From assembly GCA_002389645.1 (NCBI GenBank), contig DGQE01000007.1:1-64000 (forward strand): a stretch of 64,000 bases of DNA. Direction: 5' to 3'. This document shows positions 64,000 through 64,000 of the stretch, piece after piece. Made by a program: the position numbers and the translations under genes. The DNA comes from Flavobacteriales bacterium UBA4422. GTDB taxonomy: Bacteria > Bacteroidota > Bacteroidia > Flavobacteriales_G > Salibacteraceae. The notes under the pieces were generated by a model. That model did no database searches. It was not told the DNA's origin and saw nothing but the letters and a program-made list of their open reading frames with translations. How positions within the stretch are numbered: position 1 is the stretch's first letter; each line of letters opens with the position of its first letter.

Positions 64000-64000
64000 C

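Overview
The window is a chromosomal segment from a Bacteroidota bacterium, most likely a flavobacterial-type (Flavobacteriales) gliding or surface-active organism. Evidence: several proteins carry type IX secretion (T9SS) sorting domains of both type A (short, with a PNP motif) and type B (gliding-motility-associated); a giant SprB-repeat adhesin is followed by a PorP/SprF partner; flavobacterial-type promoter elements (TAnnTTTG, once with an upstream TTG at 17 nt) recur; a pair of small membrane proteins lies beside purD as in many flavobacteria. The assignment below order level is inference.

Layout. (1) 1-3066: a left-edge accessory region. A truncated secreted esterase and an unrecognised secreted protein, both with T9SS type A tails, are each followed within 2-3 nt of the stop codon by nearly identical ~56 bp imperfect palindromes that look like integron attC sites; a gene remnant follows. 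(2) 3067-15835: SDR oxidoreductase plus glyoxalase-fold protein, a PlsC-type acyltransferase, an aldehyde dehydrogenase, an operon of two tandem FG-GAP/VCBS T9SS proteins plus a LapA-like protein, an outer-membrane barrel, and a choice-of-anchor I gene broken by a single-base frameshift. (3) 15924-22282 (minus): a compact operon of a large membrane protein, hemH, a pabB-like gene, tilS and a small membrane protein. (4) 22465-28467 (plus): thioredoxin-like protein, purD, purQ, dxs, and a small membrane protein pair. (5) 28539-34262 (minus): pdxA and the classical yceD-rpmF-plsX-fabH-accB-accC lipid operon with a well-formed promoter. (6) 34400-39599 (plus): a T9SS type B protein, ribE, lepA. 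(7) 39734-52924: the 4078-residue SprB-like adhesin and its PorP/SprF partner. (8) 52987-55148: persulfide dioxygenase/rhodanese, a NodB deacetylase and tRNA-Gln. (9) 55261-64000 (minus): the end of an extracellular contractile injection system (eCIS) locus: an AAA+ ATPase, a very long tape measure protein, and a SulP transporter with a TerB-like insert, running off the right edge.

How it fits together: half the window is housekeeping (purine, isoprenoid, fatty acid, heme, folate, riboflavin, tRNA modification). The rest is a surface and secretion programme: T9SS cargo, T9SS adhesin with lectin and nidogen-like modules, and a contractile injection device. The most unusual elements are the attC-like sites carrying T9SS cargo, the nested insertion of two nidogen-like modules and one C-type lectin module in the SprB repeat array, and the SulP-TerB-STAS transporter translationally coupled to the eCIS tape measure gene.
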